Notes: a model not told the origin generated them from the sequence alone. Counted from the first letter of the stretch, positions 25,215 to 35,145 are shown. The stretch: DNA of 61,551 nt from Anaerolineales bacterium (GCA_016927115.1 JAFGNH010000008.1:1-61551), one strand, 5' to 3'. Numbers and translations: made by a program.

Positions 25215-25515
25215 GGTTCCCTCCCTCTGGTAATCTCATAACCGGCAGTTCACTACTGCGTCCTGCCATTGTGTCAGAGTGACATTGAGGGAAAAGGGAG
25301 ACCGCCGTCCCAGACCGGAGGGGGGCCGGCCCGAAACGGCGGGGACTGAATCATATCACCAAGTTGACCGCACTTCAAGGAAGCACCTTAATCTCCTCAA
25401 TAGCAGTATCATTTTCCACATTATTCAGCACATAAACACACGATTGCATGCATTATTCTGAATTGCATGTACAATACAAGCATTAGGCTTGTCAATTGAT
25501 GACTTGGGGACTCTG
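25215..25515. other. Intergenic region before the GT-C gene
   Basis: No gene seen. ATTGCATG occurs twice (starting about 25443 and 25462) with AT-rich sequence around it, which may be part of the promoter or operator for the plus-strand membrane protein, but no clear -35/-10 pair was found. Confidence 0.35.
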
Positions 25516-27303
25516 ATGGAACATCTACCATTCGATTTCTGGGACTCGATCAAACAGCTCCTGCTCAAAGTAAAAAACATCTTCAATCGGCCAATATCTG
25601 AAACCTTATCTCTTCCCCTCTTCCTTTACATCGCGGGGTTGGTCGTCTTCTTTCCTGCCTTCTTCCCAAACTTAAGTGATATTAACCCTTTTGATGAAGC
25701 TGCCTATCTCTATAATGGATACAGATTGCTCGAATCTGGCGTTTCTGGTTCTCTATCAGGCAATCCGTTTACCCGCCTGTTTTATGCACTCATGGCCCTG
25801 CCTTTTAGGAACTCCGTTTTCTGGATGATTCATGCATGCTCACTGGGCAGGTTTTTTCTTTTCACCCTTATGTGGGTCGCCATGTATAAACTGGGGCTTG
25901 CACTTTCAGACCGCATTATCCCTCTTGTTCTTCCGATACTACTTATTATGAGCCCGTTGTTTCCTGATTTTTTACGGTTCCCATCAGACCCGCTCTATGC
26001 TGGTTTCGCCACTCTTGCCCTGGCCAGATCGCTTAGCTTTATTCGTTTTTCTCGATTGTCTGACTTGTGGTGGGCTTCAGCTTTGTTGGGATTTGCAGCC
26101 CTGTCACGGAACGATGGCCTGCTGTTGTTCCTTGTCTTTTTCTGTCTGATTCTCCTCTGGTCGGTTCTGAAAGGAAAGCTCAAACTAACACTGCTTCCTG
26201 CCATTCTGCCATTTCTTATTCTGGTTGGAGGTTATATTCTGGCCTATGGATTGTTTACCGGGGATTTCTCTCCGGGTACCATGCGACGAACATATGACAA
26301 TTTTGAGACCGGTTATGGTGTCATCATTCAGAACGACACCGGACTTGCAGATACACCAGCGGCCAAACTTTCTGCCCGGGAAGCTTATGGCACGCCAGAA
26401 GAAAATAATTACTCTGTCTTTACCGCGATTCACAAACGGCCCGATCTTTTTCTTGCACGTTTGAAGATCGTGCTTGCTGACATGCCTCGTGCAATCCTGG
26501 ATGCCTATGGCCTCAGAGTTACTGCTGTACTGATGCTTCTAGCGGCCTGGGGAGGTTTCTCTCTTGTTCGAGCAAGAGATTGGGAGCGCCTGTTTTTACT
26601 ACTGCTTTGGCCTTCCCCCTTCATATCCGGTTTTGTTATCAGTATTTTCCGGACAGGGCACCTGCAATTTTATGCTTGTGTGCTTTTTGCGCTGGCTGCC
26701 ATCGGGCTATTCAGCATCCTGCAATCATGGCAATCCATAAGAAATCGATGGATCCTTCTCTCGGCACTATCACTGATTACTCTTTATGGTTTTTCGGATA
26801 ATAAGCTTGCTGTAGCCTATGGAGGATACATATTCCTGATGGCATTTGTCCTGATCATGCTGTACATCAGTGTAAACCGCCAAACATTTAATATTGAATC
26901 CCTGCTGATCCTGCTCACCGCGCTGCTCATTACAAGAGCATCCTTCCCTACACCTAATATCCGAACTCTTGGCGAGGAACCGGAGGAGCAGATCCTCCTC
27001 TATATAAATCAGGAGATGAAAGATGTACAGACTTTTGCTGCGGCATCACAGGGTGTCATCCATGCAGCCAGGAAAGATTGTGCCATGCTTACATCGGAAG
27101 ATGTGCCCACCAACAATACTCCCGAGGAATTCCTTGAATGGCTCCAGGTGCAGGGCATTGAAGCGGTTTACATTGATAAATTCCTTACCAGTCGGAACTC
27201 GGCGATGTGGGAACAAATACAGCCGCTGCTGAATAGTGGACTCACACGGGTGTTCGATACTGATCAGGGCAGCTATCAGATTTTACTGGTCGAGCATCCA
27301 TAG
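25516..27303 (+). CDS. GT-C-type membrane glycosyltransferase-like protein (ArnT/PMT style)
   Basis: About 595 residues with 10-12 hydrophobic segments. The first outer loop has INPFDEAAYLYNGYRLL, where the acidic DE pair matches the catalytic metal-site position of GT-C enzymes that use lipid-linked sugars. A soluble C-terminal part (about 490-595) faces outside. ATG 25516 is preferred (GGGGA six nt upstream); TTG 25489 would add nine residues. No glycan operon is adjacent, so the acceptor is unknown. Confidence 0.7.
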   Translation: MEHLPFDFWDSIKQLLLKVKNIFNRPISETLSLPLFLYIAGLVVFFPAFFPNLSDINPFDEAAYLYNGYRLLESGVSGSLSGNPFTRLFYALMALPFRNSVFWMIHACSLGRFFLFTLMWVAMYKLGLALSDRIIPLVLPILLIMSPLFPDFLRFPSDPLYAGFATLALARSLSFIRFSRLSDLWWASALLGFAALSRNDGLLLFLVFFCLILLWSVLKGKLKLTLLPAILPFLILVGGYILAYGLFTGDFSPGTMRRTYDNFETGYGVIIQNDTGLADTPAAKLSAREAYGTPEENNYSVFTAIHKRPDLFLARLKIVLADMPRAILDAYGLRVTAVLMLLAAWGGFSLVRARDWERLFLLLLWPSPFISGFVISIFRTGHLQFYACVLFALAAIGLFSILQSWQSIRNRWILLSALSLITLYGFSDNKLAVAYGGYIFLMAFVLIMLYISVNRQTFNIESLLILLTALLITRASFPTPNIRTLGEEPEEQILLYINQEMKDVQTFAAASQGVIHAARKDCAMLTSEDVPTNNTPEEFLEWLQVQGIEAVYIDKFLTSRNSAMWEQIQPLLNSGLTRVFDTDQGSYQILLVEHP

Positions 27304-27411
27304 AAAAAAACCGATACATGAAACAAGCTGATTCTACTGTCAAATTTTCGGCCATACCAGACAACATCGGATCGGGCTCATCATTACAGGGAATAGAGAT
27401 GTCATATATAG

Positions 27412-29505
27412 CTAAACCAGGCTGAATACCGAACCATCCGCCGTACGCTGCACTTCTATCCTGGTGGGAAAGGCATTCTTGAGTTCCTCGATGTGTGTGA
27501 TCACAAGTATACGATCGTAATCATCCTGTATGCTGTTGATCGCCTCAATTAAATGCTCCCGTCCCTGCTGATCCTGGGTTCCGAATCCTTCATCGATAAA
27601 AAGGCTGCGAAGCTGTGCACCTGCCCGTCGTGCCAACAAGCGCGACAGGCCGATGCGGATGGCAAAGTTGATACGAAACGCCTCACCGCCGGAATAGAGC
27701 TCATATGGCCGGCTGCCAAGATCATCCGAAATGATGATATCCAGCGCTTCACGCAGTTCCCCTGTTTTTATCTCCCGCTGAGTTTCAATACGCACGTTCA
27801 GCCGGCCTTCCGTCATCCTGGTCAGGAGGTCATTGGCCACTCGTTCGAGCTCAGGCACAACAGTCTCAATAATCATGGCCGGAACACCCTGTTTGCTGAA
27901 TGCTACTCGCAGCTGATCATAATCCCCCAGATCCTTCACCTGCTGCTCACGTTCCTTTTGCAGCTCCTTCTGGTGTGATGCCAGTGATTCAAGAGCATCC
28001 AGGCGCTGCCTTGCCGCGCCAACCTGTTCATCCGCCATCCGTTTGTCATAGCGAAGGCGATCGAGCTCCTTTTGATTGAGATCGGCTTTCTGCAGTGCCT
28101 GCTCCAGCTGCTGCAGCCGCTCCTGACGTTCCCGGCGGTCACCCTCATACACAAGCTGCTGCTTCTGTTTCTGTTCGAGATGCAATTCGAGGGCCTCCAG
28201 ACGACGGGATGAATCAGCTGCATGCTGCAACGCAGCCTCGATCTCTCCGGCTCGTTTCTCCAGAGCCGGGTGGATCCCCAGAGTTTGATCCATTGTGCGG
28301 ATCTGCTGGTCCAATCCCTCCAGCTCTTTTTCGAGAGTCTGCAGCTCTGCACGATTACGACGGTACCTTTCACGACGGGCCTCCAGATCGCACTCGATCT
28401 CATCGACCAGCTGATGCCGATGTTCAGCTGACAGCGCCTGTCCACAAGTGGGGCACAGCGGCTGGTCCGCCGCCTCCAGGGTCTCCTTCCGGACAGTGAT
28501 AGGCTCACTTTCCTTGATCATCGCCTCGTTGGCGCCTTTCAAAGAAGCGGTCTCCACCCGCAGCTTTTCGCGGCGCTGAAATAACTCTTCCCGCTCTTTA
28601 CTTACCGCTGCAATCTCTGAAAGCTGCTTCTGAAGATCCTGCTTCCGGGCATGCAGTGTACTGGTGTCAGCTGCTGCCTGAGCTTCCTGCTGGTCCTTTC
28701 GCAGTTGCACGATTTCGCGATCCAATGTGGCCAGCAGGGTTTCCAGATTGGCCGCTTCCCGCTGAAGGCTGACCTGCTCCTGCCGAGCCAGGTCTGCTTC
28801 CTTCCACAGAGTCTCCACAGCTTCCAGCTTTTTTACAGCATCCACTGCCTGGTTCTCATATGTTTTCAGGTCTTCCTGATAACGGCTGCGGTTTTTCAAT
28901 TCGCCACTGATTTCTTCCAGCCTGTGGTCCAGCCGGCTGAGGGAAGCCCGGAGATCTCCGGCTTTATCTTTTGCCCGACTTTCATACATCTCCCATTGCT
29001 CAAGCCCAAGAATATTCGCCAGGATCTGCTTGCGCTGCATGGGAGGCTTGGTGGTGAATTCATCCGCCTTCCCCTGAACAAGGAACGAGGAGTTGATAAA
29101 TGTATCGTAATCCAACCTCAGAAGGGAAACGATTTTCTCCTGTGTTTTACGCATCGTACTTTCAGAAAGCCTCTTCCATGACTGGTTTTCTTCACTCCAA
29201 CCCTGCAGTTCCAGCAGTGATGAGCCGCGTTTACCGGCTTTACGCTTGCGTATAACCTTGTAGGATATTGTGCCAAGCTCAAAGGTCAGCGACACCTGCA
29301 TAAAATCCTTGCCCTGGTGGATCAGATCATCGGGAGAACTGGTGCGCGCCCTCCCCCACAGAACCCAGGTGATAGCGTCCAGAATCGAGGATTTTCCTGC
29401 CCCGTTTGGGCCGGTCAGACAGGCCACATGAATACCGTCCAGTACCAGCGGTCCCGGATCGGTGTATGCAAGGAAATTGGTCAGTTCAAGCCTGGTCGGA
29501 ATCAT
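27412..29505 (-). CDS. sbcC: SbcC/Rad50-type DNA repair ATPase
   Basis: SMC-like ATPase that works with SbcD to open and trim DNA ends. Walker A GPNGAGKSS (32-40), two coiled coils (about 180-345 and 360-510), zinc-hook CPTCG (Cys351 and Cys354) between them, and the C-terminal signature YSGGEAFRINFAIRIGLSRLLA with Walker B LRSLFIDEGFGTQD. At 697 residues it is shorter than the usual 850-1050, the loss being in the coiled coils, so the arms are short. It overlaps sbcD by 20 nt. Confidence 0.93.
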   Translation of the reverse strand: MIPTRLELTNFLAYTDPGPLVLDGIHVACLTGPNGAGKSSILDAITWVLWGRARTSSPDDLIHQGKDFMQVSLTFELGTISYKVIRKRKAGKRGSSLLELQGWSEENQSWKRLSESTMRKTQEKIVSLLRLDYDTFINSSFLVQGKADEFTTKPPMQRKQILANILGLEQWEMYESRAKDKAGDLRASLSRLDHRLEEISGELKNRSRYQEDLKTYENQAVDAVKKLEAVETLWKEADLARQEQVSLQREAANLETLLATLDREIVQLRKDQQEAQAAADTSTLHARKQDLQKQLSEIAAVSKEREELFQRREKLRVETASLKGANEAMIKESEPITVRKETLEAADQPLCPTCGQALSAEHRHQLVDEIECDLEARRERYRRNRAELQTLEKELEGLDQQIRTMDQTLGIHPALEKRAGEIEAALQHAADSSRRLEALELHLEQKQKQQLVYEGDRRERQERLQQLEQALQKADLNQKELDRLRYDKRMADEQVGAARQRLDALESLASHQKELQKEREQQVKDLGDYDQLRVAFSKQGVPAMIIETVVPELERVANDLLTRMTEGRLNVRIETQREIKTGELREALDIIISDDLGSRPYELYSGGEAFRINFAIRIGLSRLLARRAGAQLRSLFIDEGFGTQDQQGREHLIEAINSIQDDYDRILVITHIEELKNAFPTRIEVQRTADGSVFSLV

Positions 29506-30715
29506 GGATCAAACTTTCTGCCTTTTCCAGCAGGACGGGAATACGATCAACCGGTTCCTGCAGCAGGGAGAAATAGCGTTCAACCAACTCAAGCGGCGTC
29601 AGGGTCTGTGGAGCATTTTCGCCCAGACGGGTGCGTAGATCGGTTTTTATGTCACGCTGGATGCTGACACTTGACGCCTGCTCCAGCGCCGCCAGGATCC
29701 TGTTATCCTGCAGCGCTGCTTCCTGTTCTGCACGCAGTGTGAGTTGGACCCGAACAACACTCTCCTCGGCCTGAAAATCTTCCAGCTTGTGCAGAACCAG
29801 CGCCATTGGTTCCTCTTCCTCGCGCACATCAATGGTCACAGTCCGGAAAGGTCGGGCATGGACCGGAACGAAGCGCCAGGTTGTCTCACCCCGGGCAAGT
29901 TCTACCCAGCAGAAACCTTTTTCCTCATTCTGTTCGCCGAAATCGATCCTTTCCAGGGAACCACTGTACACCATGGGCGGATACCCCTCAGGATTGAGTA
30001 CCTGGTGTTTATGGATGTGGCCAAGAGCAATGTAATCCCAGGCCGGGTCAGCCAGTGTGGAGCCAATCACAGCGATATCCCGCCCCAGCATTACAGTTCG
30101 CTCTGAGCCCAGTTTAGCTTCTGCAACGGAAAAATGGGCACAAAGAAGGCGCGGCATGTCCTGGGCTGCCGCTTTCTGCGCCAATCCCGCCAGAATATCT
30201 GCAACCACCAGGCGGAGAGCCCCCTCCAGTTCATCTATGGTTTTTTCCCGGTGTTCTTCAAGACCGAGCAGCCGGTTCCTCATCGGATACGGCATCCAGG
30301 CAAGGTAAACGGGGCCTCTCTTCGTCTCTACAACTTGCCCACCAGGCTTGCTTCCAACAATCACATTGGGAACGTCCAGCGCGGCATAAATGTCCACACT
30401 GCTGGCACGTGCAGACATGGAAGGTATGTCATGATTCCCGGCAAGCAGCAGAACCGGCATTTGGTTCGCAAGGATTTTAATCCGGTGGGCAAATTCACGC
30501 TGCTGTGTGGGATCCGGATCCCGGGTTTTAAACGCATCCCCGGCAAAGACCACCAGATCTGCTTCCTGCTCAAGAGCGCAGGAAACCACTTCATCGAGGC
30601 GGTTGAGGAAATCACGTACGCGGCTGGACGTACCGGAAACCGGGTCTATCTGTCCATAGTTTTCCATGCCGATATGCAGATCGGCAAAGTGCAGCACACG
30701 TACTGGTTCGGTCAT
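29486..30715 (-). CDS. sbcD: SbcD/Mre11-type exonuclease
   Basis: Metallophosphoesterase nuclease partner of SbcC, 409 residues. ATG 30715 follows CAGGAG and starts directly before VRVLHFADLHIG; a longer frame from 30787 adds 24 unlikely residues. Metal-binding motifs: ADLHIG, FAGDAF, LAGNHD, AHF and LGHIHKHQ. The C-terminal capping region is present. It overlaps sbcC downstream; upstream the LOG-family gene ends at 30732, 17 nt before the sbcD start, so all four genes to 31792 may be one transcript. Confidence 0.93.
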   Translation of the reverse strand: MTEPVRVLHFADLHIGMENYGQIDPVSGTSSRVRDFLNRLDEVVSCALEQEADLVVFAGDAFKTRDPDPTQQREFAHRIKILANQMPVLLLAGNHDIPSMSARASSVDIYAALDVPNVIVGSKPGGQVVETKRGPVYLAWMPYPMRNRLLGLEEHREKTIDELEGALRLVVADILAGLAQKAAAQDMPRLLCAHFSVAEAKLGSERTVMLGRDIAVIGSTLADPAWDYIALGHIHKHQVLNPEGYPPMVYSGSLERIDFGEQNEEKGFCWVELARGETTWRFVPVHARPFRTVTIDVREEEEPMALVLHKLEDFQAEESVVRVQLTLRAEQEAALQDNRILAALEQASSVSIQRDIKTDLRTRLGENAPQTLTPLELVERYFSLLQEPVDRIPVLLEKAESLIHDSDQA

Positions 30716-30731
30716 TATTACTCCTGCAGCC

Positions 30732-31370
30732 CTAGTGTTCAGAACCGGCTTGAGGTCCCTTCCGGTGCACCCAGCGATCCAGGCCATCAGGCGTACGATA
30801 TGTTTTCAACTTCTCCAGCAATTCCGCGGCATTCTTTCCACTCATAAGGAGTGTTCTGTGCTCATCATAGACAAAACCGTGCTGCCGGGAATGTTCGATC
30901 AAATCCAGCAGTGGATCATAATACCCCTGTACATTTAGAACACCGATGGGTTTTGTATGCAGTCCGATCTGCGACCAGGTGAGAATCTCGAATAACTCTT
31001 CATAGGTGCCAAAGCCACCAGGCAAGGCAACAAACGCATCCGCCATTTCCGCCATTTGTGCCTTGCGGGTGTGCATTGTATCCACCACTATCAGCTTTGT
31101 AAGGCCCTGGTGTCCCAGCTCAGGCGTATTGAATAATTCAGGAATGATCCCGATGACTTCGGCTCCTTCTGCCCGCATTGCATCAGCAATGGCTCCCATC
31201 ATGCCCGTTTTTCCTCCGCCGAAAACGATTCCTGTCCCTTCACGCGCCAGCAGGTGTCCCAGCTCTGCAGCTGCCTCAGTATACACCGGGCTGATCGTGT
31301 CACTGGATCCTCCATAAATGCATATACGATGGAACGAATTATTGTCTTTTTCTGTTTTCAAAGTATTCAC
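30732..31370 (-). CDS. LOG-family protein (nucleotide 5'-monophosphate phosphoribohydrolase type)
   Basis: 212 residues with the Rossmann-like fold of the LOG/lysine-decarboxylase-like family: ICIYGGSSD, FGGGKTGMMG and the active-site PGGFGTYEELFE. Enzymes of this family cut N-glycosidic bonds of nucleoside monophosphates; annotation as lysine decarboxylase is a known error. It overlaps the HIT gene by 4 nt, a pairing that suggests nucleotide cleanup. Confidence 0.9.
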   Translation of the reverse strand: MNTLKTEKDNNSFHRICIYGGSSDTISPVYTEAAAELGHLLAREGTGIVFGGGKTGMMGAIADAMRAEGAEVIGIIPELFNTPELGHQGLTKLIVVDTMHTRKAQMAEMADAFVALPGGFGTYEELFEILTWSQIGLHTKPIGVLNVQGYYDPLLDLIEHSRQHGFVYDEHRTLLMSGKNAAELLEKLKTYRTPDGLDRWVHRKGPQAGSEH

Positions 31371-31792
31371 TCCAGAACCGACCTTAGCATGCCGGCAATC
31401 CCTTCAAGGTCCTGCTTTTCACGCTGTATCTGTCCGCTCCGTCTGAATCCGAATCCATCCCCCTCATACCTTGCGAGAACATGGAGATGAAGATGAAAGA
31501 CTTCCTGCCCGGCAGCTGCGCCATCCGCCAACAGAAAATTAACCCCATCCGCTCTCAACTCAGAGCCGCGCAGCGCAGCGGCAATTCGCTGGCCGACAGT
31601 AAATATACGCGCACCACAGGCAGCTTCCAGCCCGGCCAGGTCCGGCGTATGCACATTGGGAATAACCAGGACATGCCCGGGATTGATCGGATGGATATCC
31701 ATAAATGCAGTAACCAGGTCATCCTGATGGATATAAAATGCGTTCGCTTCTTTATGAACGATCTGGCAGAAAATGCAATCCTTATGCCTCAT
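31367..31792 (-). CDS. HIT-family nucleotide hydrolase/transferase
   Basis: 141 residues with an N-terminal zinc-type CIFCQI motif and the histidine triad HLHLHVLARY near residue 100. Acts on nucleoside phosphoramidates or dinucleoside polyphosphates in known members. Coupled to the LOG-family gene by a 4-nt overlap. Confidence 0.92.
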   Translation of the reverse strand: MRHKDCIFCQIVHKEANAFYIHQDDLVTAFMDIHPINPGHVLVIPNVHTPDLAGLEAACGARIFTVGQRIAAALRGSELRADGVNFLLADGAAAGQEVFHLHLHVLARYEGDGFGFRRSGQIQREKQDLEGIAGMLRSVLE

Positions 31793-31925
31793 GGGGTTCC
31801 TCGCCGATTGAAGTACAATTGTCAGGCGCCTGGATAGTCAGTACAATAGTGCCCATTCTACCATGGCGCTGCACAGATTTTGGATCTATAAAACCAGCAC
31901 AAACCACTTCAACAGGATAAAGAAT

Positions 31926-32648
31926 ATGTCAGAAATATTACCGATTCTAATATTGAATGCCAGACCAGCTGCCGGGAAAAGTGAAGTTATCCATTACCTG
32001 CAGAGTCTCAGTGATTCCAAGCGACAGGAAAACTTCCACCTCGGCCCGCTCTATATCCTGGATGACTTCCCGATCCTGTGGAGATGGTTTGAGCAGGATG
32101 ACCTGCTGGGGCGCGTATTCAATCTGCCGCGCCTGTTCTCCGACAAAGATGGCTATTTTCTCCACCAGGAATACTGGCACCTGCTGATTGAACAGATGAA
32201 TCTGATAGCAGATCAGCGGATGCGCGATTATGGGGAGAATGAGACCATTCTGATCGAGTTTTCCCGCGGCAGCGAACATGGCGGGTACCAGCAGGCCTAC
32301 CAGCATCTCAGCCAGAAGATTCTAAAAAAGGCAGCCGCACTGTATATCAAGGTGTCATTCGAGGAATCCCTGAGGAAGAATCGCAGCCGGTTTAATCCGG
32401 ATCGCCCGGACAGCATTCTGGAGCATGGGCTCTCCGATAAAAAACTAACTCAACTGTATAAAGATGATGACTGGGCAGACTTTTCCAGTGCTGATCCGGC
32501 TTATCTGCATGTAAAGAACCACCGTATCCCCTATGTGGTGTTTGATAATGAAAGAGACCTGACTACCGAACCCGGTCCAGAACTGGTCAAGCAGTTGAAA
32601 TGGAACCTGGACACATTGTGGGAACACTGGCGTGCTAAAGGAGTATAA
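31926..32648 (+). CDS. P-loop NTPase/kinase-like protein of unknown function
   Basis: 240 residues. LILNARPAAGKSEVIHYL (about 7-24) is a Walker A segment (AxxAAGKS), and ILDDFPILWRWFEQDD could hold metal-binding acids. RSRFNPDRPDSILEHGLSDK looks like a lid with arginines. The fold resembles nucleoside or nucleotide kinases but I cannot name the substrate. ATG 31926 follows AGGATAAAGA; the longer frame from 31863 lacks a ribosome site. Diverges from the HIT gene and precedes the Trx-VKOR gene by 32 nt. Confidence 0.75.
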   Translation: MSEILPILILNARPAAGKSEVIHYLQSLSDSKRQENFHLGPLYILDDFPILWRWFEQDDLLGRVFNLPRLFSDKDGYFLHQEYWHLLIEQMNLIADQRMRDYGENETILIEFSRGSEHGGYQQAYQHLSQKILKKAAALYIKVSFEESLRKNRSRFNPDRPDSILEHGLSDKKLTQLYKDDDWADFSSADPAYLHVKNHRIPYVVFDNERDLTTEPGPELVKQLKWNLDTLWEHWRAKGV

Positions 32649-32680
32649 TTAGCTCTTAATATTATGAACAAGGTGGCACT

Positions 32681-33946
32681 ATGAGGCGCATTGCAGTTGT
32701 ACTATTTATTCTGGCCGTTCTTGTGGGGAATGCAGTGCTTCCGGTTTCCGCAGATGAACCGGTTGTGCAGGCAATTCTTTTCTATTCCCCAACCTGCGGT
32801 CACTGTCACAAAGTCATCACAGAAGATCTTCCCCCGCTCTATGAAGCATACGGTGGTGTGGAGAATGTCCAGACCCTTACCAGTGTTCCAGCAGATGCTA
32901 CTGAACTCGAAACAGAAAACTCTTACGGACCGGCGCTTGTGCTGATTAAAGGCGTGCAGCTGCAGGTGCTGTATGTGAATGTTGCCTGGCCGATTGGCCA
33001 GGAGCTCTATACACTCACAGGCGATATGTACAATGTGCCGGATGGTGTACCAAGACTGGTCGTTGGTGATACGGCCCTGGTCGGCTCAGTGGATATACCC
33101 GGACAATTTCCCGGTATCATCGAACTCGGTTTGCAGAACGGCGGGATCCCCTGGCCAGAATTAAACGGCCTGGATGCGGCTCTTGGAGAGCTGGAACTGC
33201 TGGTTGATGCTGCAGCGGAGACTACCGAAACCCCCGCTGAACAAACAGAAGCAGCAGCTTCAGATACCGAAGAATCCTCCGCGGCAGCATCCAATACTCC
33301 CACTGAGGAGGTAGAAGCAGCTCCCACAGAAAATGCATTCGCTGTCTTTGATGCCAGCGACCTGACTGTGATAGAACGCATTGAGCGCGATCTTGCAGGC
33401 AATCTGCTGTCTATTGCCACACTGCTGGCAATGGTGGCAAGTGTGATCTATGCAGCCCTTCATCTTGGAGGAAAATCTGTCAATCCCGAAACTTCCTGGA
33501 AACACTGGGCTGTTCCAATCCTGTCTGTGATCGGTATGGGTGTGGCCGGTTACCTGACCTTTATAGAGACAACCGGGACAGAAGCTGTATGTGGTCCGGT
33601 GGGGGACTGCAACACCGTAAACCAGAGTGAGTATGCCATCCTCTTCGGCTTCCTTCCGGTGGCATTGATGGGCTTGCTGGGCTACATCGGAATCCTGGCT
33701 GCCTGGTTCATGCACCATTTCGGCAAGGGGCAGATTGCTGATGCTGCACGGGTGGCGATCTTTGTTTTCGCCTCCTTCGGGACGCTGTTTTCCATCTACC
33801 TGACTTTCCTTGAGCCGTTCGTGATTGCGGCTACCTGTGCCTGGTGCCTCACATCGGCTGTTCTTATAACATTGCAGATGTTGATATCGCTCGAGCCGGC
33901 GAAAGCCAGCTGGCTGCGTTTTAAGAATCGTCTGCAGCAGGATTAA
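32681..33946 (+). CDS. Thioredoxin-VKOR fusion, disulfide-forming membrane protein
   Basis: 421 residues. Signal or anchor segment (about 4-24), then an exported thioredoxin-like domain with the CxxC pair Cys39 and Cys42 (SPTCGHCHKV), an Ala/Glu/Thr-rich linker (about 178-225), and a vitamin K epoxide reductase domain (about 240-400) with four or five membrane segments and the loop and active-site cysteines Cys304, Cys310, Cys386 and Cys389 (CAWC). VKOR passes electrons from protein thiols to quinone. The thioredoxin part lies before VKOR, the reverse of the common bacterial order. A terminator follows at once. Confidence 0.88.
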   Translation: MRRIAVVLFILAVLVGNAVLPVSADEPVVQAILFYSPTCGHCHKVITEDLPPLYEAYGGVENVQTLTSVPADATELETENSYGPALVLIKGVQLQVLYVNVAWPIGQELYTLTGDMYNVPDGVPRLVVGDTALVGSVDIPGQFPGIIELGLQNGGIPWPELNGLDAALGELELLVDAAAETTETPAEQTEAAASDTEESSAAASNTPTEEVEAAPTENAFAVFDASDLTVIERIERDLAGNLLSIATLLAMVASVIYAALHLGGKSVNPETSWKHWAVPILSVIGMGVAGYLTFIETTGTEAVCGPVGDCNTVNQSEYAILFGFLPVALMGLLGYIGILAAWFMHHFGKGQIADAARVAIFVFASFGTLFSIYLTFLEPFVIAATCAWCLTSAVLITLQMLISLEPAKASWLRFKNRLQQD

Positions 33947-33955
33947 CGAACAAAG

Positions 33956-33993
33956 AACTCCCGCAGGAAAATAACCAGCGGGAGTTTTCTTTT
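33956..33993 (+). terminator. Rho-independent terminator after Trx-VKOR
   Basis: AACTCCCGC (33956-33964) pairs perfectly with GCGGGAGTT (33978-33986) across a 13-nt loop, followed by TTCTTTT. Confidence 0.85.
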
Positions 33994-34023
33994 AAGAAAT
34001 ATCTGCCGAAAATGGAGAAAGCC

Positions 34024-35010
34024 CTACTTCTGATCGAGAAGCAGGTTCACATATTGAGCACGTTCATACGTGAATGGATCGTCTACTTCCTGCGCACTGA
34101 GCTTTCCGCGGAAATCTTCTATCTTCGAATAACCCCGCTCTTCCATCCAGGCCTCAAGATCATGCAGCATTGTAGACAGGTAGGGGATGCCCTGCCTGTA
34201 CAGCACACTCGCAACCTGAACCACCGAGGCACCCGCCAGCAGCGCCCTGGCAGCATCTTTGCCCGTGTGTATGCCGGTGTTATGCGCAAGATCAAGCCTT
34301 AACGTATTGGACATCAATGCGACCCAGCGCAGCGGCAGCAGGCTCTCGTAGGGATTACTGTAGGTCATCTTACTGGTGACCGTTTCCTTGTCTGCATCAA
34401 TATCCGGCTGGAGGAAACGGTTAAACAGTACCAGTCCCGATACCCCGAGCCCCTCCAGCTCACCGGCTACATTCATCAGAGAAGTAAAGTAGGGGCTGAG
34501 TTTTACAGAGACCGGTATCTTTACTTCATTGACGACCGCTTTCACCACGTCATACAGTGTCTTTTCGATATCCGCACCGCTCATCTTCGGATTCACGGCA
34601 ACTGCATAGGGATTCAGCTCCAGTGCATCCACACCTGTCTCCTCGAGTTTATGGGCATATTTCACCCATGTTCCCGGAGAATAGGCGTTCAGGCTGGCGA
34701 TGAGAGGGAAATCAACCGCTTCGCGTGTTTTCCTGATCCACATCAGGTGCTCTCCAGCATCACCAAATTCAATATTCGGGAAGTATGAGAGCGCTTCTGC
34801 AAAACTCTCACTTCCTACCGCCAGATCTTCTTCAAACTTCAGGGCTTCCTGAAGAATCTGTTCTTCAAAAAGCGAGCGGATTACCAGTGCACCGGCACCG
34901 GCCTTTTCTGCCTGCTGAATTCGATCGATTTGGCTTGATATGGATGATGCAGCTGCGATTATCGGTGTTTTCAGTTTTAATCCAAGATAGGTAGTCTCCA
35001 GATTTGACAT
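34024..35010 (-). CDS. Dihydroorotate dehydrogenase-like flavoprotein
   Basis: 328 residues, TIM barrel of the class 1 dihydroorotate dehydrogenase type (YLGLKLKTPIIAAAS, IASLNAYSPGTW, DALELNPYAV, IPVSVKLSPYFT, NTGIHTGKDAARALLAGASVVQVASVLY). ATG 35010 follows GGAGGAGACC; an ATG 12 nt earlier overlaps that ribosome site. It lacks an associated iron-sulfur subunit and pyrimidine genes. Homologues of this branch are often found next to or fused to pyruvate:ferredoxin oxidoreductase, as here in divergent arrangement, so a role in electron transfer is as likely as one in pyrimidine synthesis. Confidence 0.85.
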   Translation of the reverse strand: MSNLETTYLGLKLKTPIIAAASSISSQIDRIQQAEKAGAGALVIRSLFEEQILQEALKFEEDLAVGSESFAEALSYFPNIEFGDAGEHLMWIRKTREAVDFPLIASLNAYSPGTWVKYAHKLEETGVDALELNPYAVAVNPKMSGADIEKTLYDVVKAVVNEVKIPVSVKLSPYFTSLMNVAGELEGLGVSGLVLFNRFLQPDIDADKETVTSKMTYSNPYESLLPLRWVALMSNTLRLDLAHNTGIHTGKDAARALLAGASVVQVASVLYRQGIPYLSTMLHDLEAWMEERGYSKIEDFRGKLSAQEVDDPFTYERAQYVNLLLDQK

Positions 35011-35145
35011 GGTCTCCTCCATTAATGTGTGCTATGCTTACGTTGTTTAGATGACCTCAAGTGCAAAAAAGGTTCAAATACGTGACAGTTGTCCTTTGAT
35101 TCCCATTAAGGTTATTCACTGTGCAATTCTTTGAAAGATGTCTAG

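Noticed and set aside
30732..31370. Lysine decarboxylase
   Set aside because: The PGGxGTxxE motif and fold belong to LOG phosphoribohydrolases; the decarboxylase name is a historic misannotation.
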